Shown here: piece after piece, positions 41,324-42,336 of the stretch
How the letters are laid out: every line of letters starts with the position of its first letter
Numbering within the stretch: position 1 is the first letter of the stretch
NCBI GenBank assembly: GCA_022842905.1
Contig: JALHOS010000014.1
Location: forward strand, 1 to 42,336
Reading direction: 5' to 3'
Source: Myxococcaceae bacterium
GTDB taxonomy: Bacteria > Myxococcota > Myxococcia > Myxococcales > Myxococcaceae
Length of the DNA: 42,336 nucleotides
Notes under the pieces: model-generated
Database searches by the model: none
Told to the model about the DNA's origin: nothing
The model's input: the letters and a program-made list of their open reading frames with translations, nothing else
Made by a program: the position numbers and the translations under genes

Positions 41324-42336
41324 TCACCAGAGGACTTCGAGCAGCCGCTGCTGCTGCGTCAGAGACGCCTTGGGCGTCGCCGCCGCTTCGACCCACAACA
41401 GGCTGACGACGGTCTTCGCGCCGATCGCCGCCACCGCGCTGAGCAAGTAGGGCAGGAAGTGGCTGAACCAGCGGTTGCCCGCCATCGGGTTGGGCCCCAT
41501 CGCCAGGCCGCTGATGAGCAGCACCGACGCGCCCGCGCCGGCACCGAAGAGGTTCGCGCGCATGATCTGCCCGACCGACGGATCGAACTTGAGCGTGGCC
41601 AGCGCCATGGCCGCCGCGCCGAAGGCCGGGGTGATCATGATCGCGTCCATCGCCCCGCGCGCACTGGACAGCCCGCCGAGCGACGCAACGATGCCCACGA
41701 TCAGCGCGGTGTAGATGCCCGCCCAGACGCCGCCGGAGGTGATCAGCAAACCCTTGTTCAGCGCGAGATCGCCGCCGCCGATGATCGCCGTGAGCCAGGC
41801 GCCCAGGCTGTTGCCGATCGCCGTCATCCACGCGACCGCGTAGGCGCGGCTGACGCTCTCCTGCACCGTCGGATCGGCCTTGGCCGACACCGCGTCGGTG
41901 AAGCCGCCCAACAGCGCGCCGCCGAAGAAGGAGTTGATGATGCCGAAGTTCGCGGTGCGGTGGCTCATCCAGTGGGTGAACTGCCAGATCGCAGAGCTGA
42001 CGAAGCCCAGCGCCCCGCCGCCCAGCGCGCCGAGCAAGTACAGGCCGCGCGCGTCGGCGTTGGTCCACTTCGTCGAGTCCTGCGGCATCAGCAGCGCGCC
42101 CTCGATGGCCCGGGGGATCATCTGCGTGCCGAGCAGGCCCATGCCCGTCATCAGCGAGTGGTGGAGAATGAAGGTGAGGCTCCCAGGCCCCGACAGGAAC
42201 GCGCCTTCGCGCGGGTGGCCGTCGAGCATGGCGCCCGGGCCGCTCTCGGGAACCGGCTCCCCTGACGGCAGCCGCTCGGAGCTCGCCGGGGCTTCCGCGG
42301 GAGGTGGCGGCGTGGCCGGCACCGCTTCGAAGGAAC
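41324..42336 (-). CDS. Polytopic membrane protein, 5' end cut by window
   Basis: The frame is open to the right edge; a GTG at 42322 is possible but the preceding residues (SFEAV) continue the same Pro-rich style, so the real start is probably outside. After a Pro/Glu-rich N-terminus there are about eight hydrophobic helices (LYLLGALGGGALGFVSSAIW, GIYTALIVGIVASLGGLS, LLSAVAAIGAKTVVSLLWVE), and short Gly-rich turns. No family is recognised. It ends 9 bases before the DUF4177-like gene. Confidence 0.75.
   Translation of the reverse strand, partial: SFEAVPATPPPPAEAPASSERLPSGEPVPESGPGAMLDGHPREGAFLSGPGSLTFILHHSLMTGMGLLGTQMIPRAIEGALLMPQDSTKWTNADARGLYLLGALGGGALGFVSSAIWQFTHWMSHRTANFGIINSFFGGALLGGFTDAVSAKADPTVQESVSRAYAVAWMTAIGNSLGAWLTAIIGGGDLALNKGLLITSGGVWAGIYTALIVGIVASLGGLSSARGAMDAIMITPAFGAAAMALATLKFDPSVGQIMRANLFGAGAGASVLLISGLAMGPNPMAGNRWFSHFLPYLLSAVAAIGAKTVVSLLWVEAAATPKASLTQQQRLLEVLW

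Overview
The window is GC-rich DNA with a codon pattern typical of the Myxococcota. Other pointers to a predatory or soil myxobacterium are a Zn-ribbon serine/threonine kinase with a TPR tail, FHA and PEGA proteins, many TPR proteins, and LolA-like and outer-membrane barrel genes. The species cannot be named from the sequence alone. No rRNA, tRNA, CRISPR array, insertion sequence or obvious frameshift was seen.

Region 1 (1-1397, + strand) holds the end of a TPR-like protein and a tail-anchored protein with two FHA domains. Region 2 (1441-21202, - strand) is a nearly continuous type III secretion (T3S) locus. In transcription order it reads: small helical protein, needle-like candidate A, TPR chaperone, possible anti-sigma factor, FliA-type sigma factor, SctI, SctJ, FliG-like protein, SctL, SctN, SctO, SctP, FliM/FliN-like SctQ, FliO, SctR, SctS, SctT, SctU, stand-alone SctU C-domain, unknown protein, TPR chaperone, needle-like candidate B, two TPR chaperones, SctV. 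No secretin (SctC), canonical SctD or translocator gene is visible. This matches the atypical 'needleless' T3S-like system known from Myxococcus xanthus. The cytoplasmic parts look flagellar (FliG, FliM/FliN, FliO, Flg_hook-type SctP, FliA-type sigma).

The most striking pattern concerns three genes: sctI (18024-18557), 20239-20766 and 4868-5527. Each ends in the same C-terminal helical module, with motif [LM]L[QE]xQxxM followed by exactly 29-30 residues. The last two resemble the C-terminus of T3S needle subunits. Each has a good Shine-Dalgarno site, a sigma-28-like promoter candidate (CAAC or GAAA, 15 bases, NNCGATAM) and a strong hairpin just downstream. They look like a regulon of abundant exported subunits driven by the sigma factor encoded in the same locus, so the system may not be truly needleless.

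Region 3 (21354-28134, + strand) is a tightly coupled five-gene operon: ABC ATPase, two FtsX/MacB-type permeases, a periplasmic LolA-like protein and an outer-membrane barrel. It is probably a trans-envelope lipid or lipoprotein route. Region 4 (28151-35075, mostly - strand) carries an LpxL/HtrB-like acyltransferase coupled to a Ser/Thr kinase, a TPR protein, a PEGA/barrel protein, an Fpg/Nei-type DNA glycosylase and an SGNH hydrolase. Region 5 (35149-42336) has two uncharacterised + strand proteins, a polytopic membrane protein, a TrmJ-like RNA methyltransferase, a tandem ATP-grasp (D-Ala-D-Ala ligase-like) fusion, an RDD membrane protein, a DUF4177-like protein and a membrane protein cut by the window edge. 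Intergenic gaps are all short; none exceeds 300 bases.
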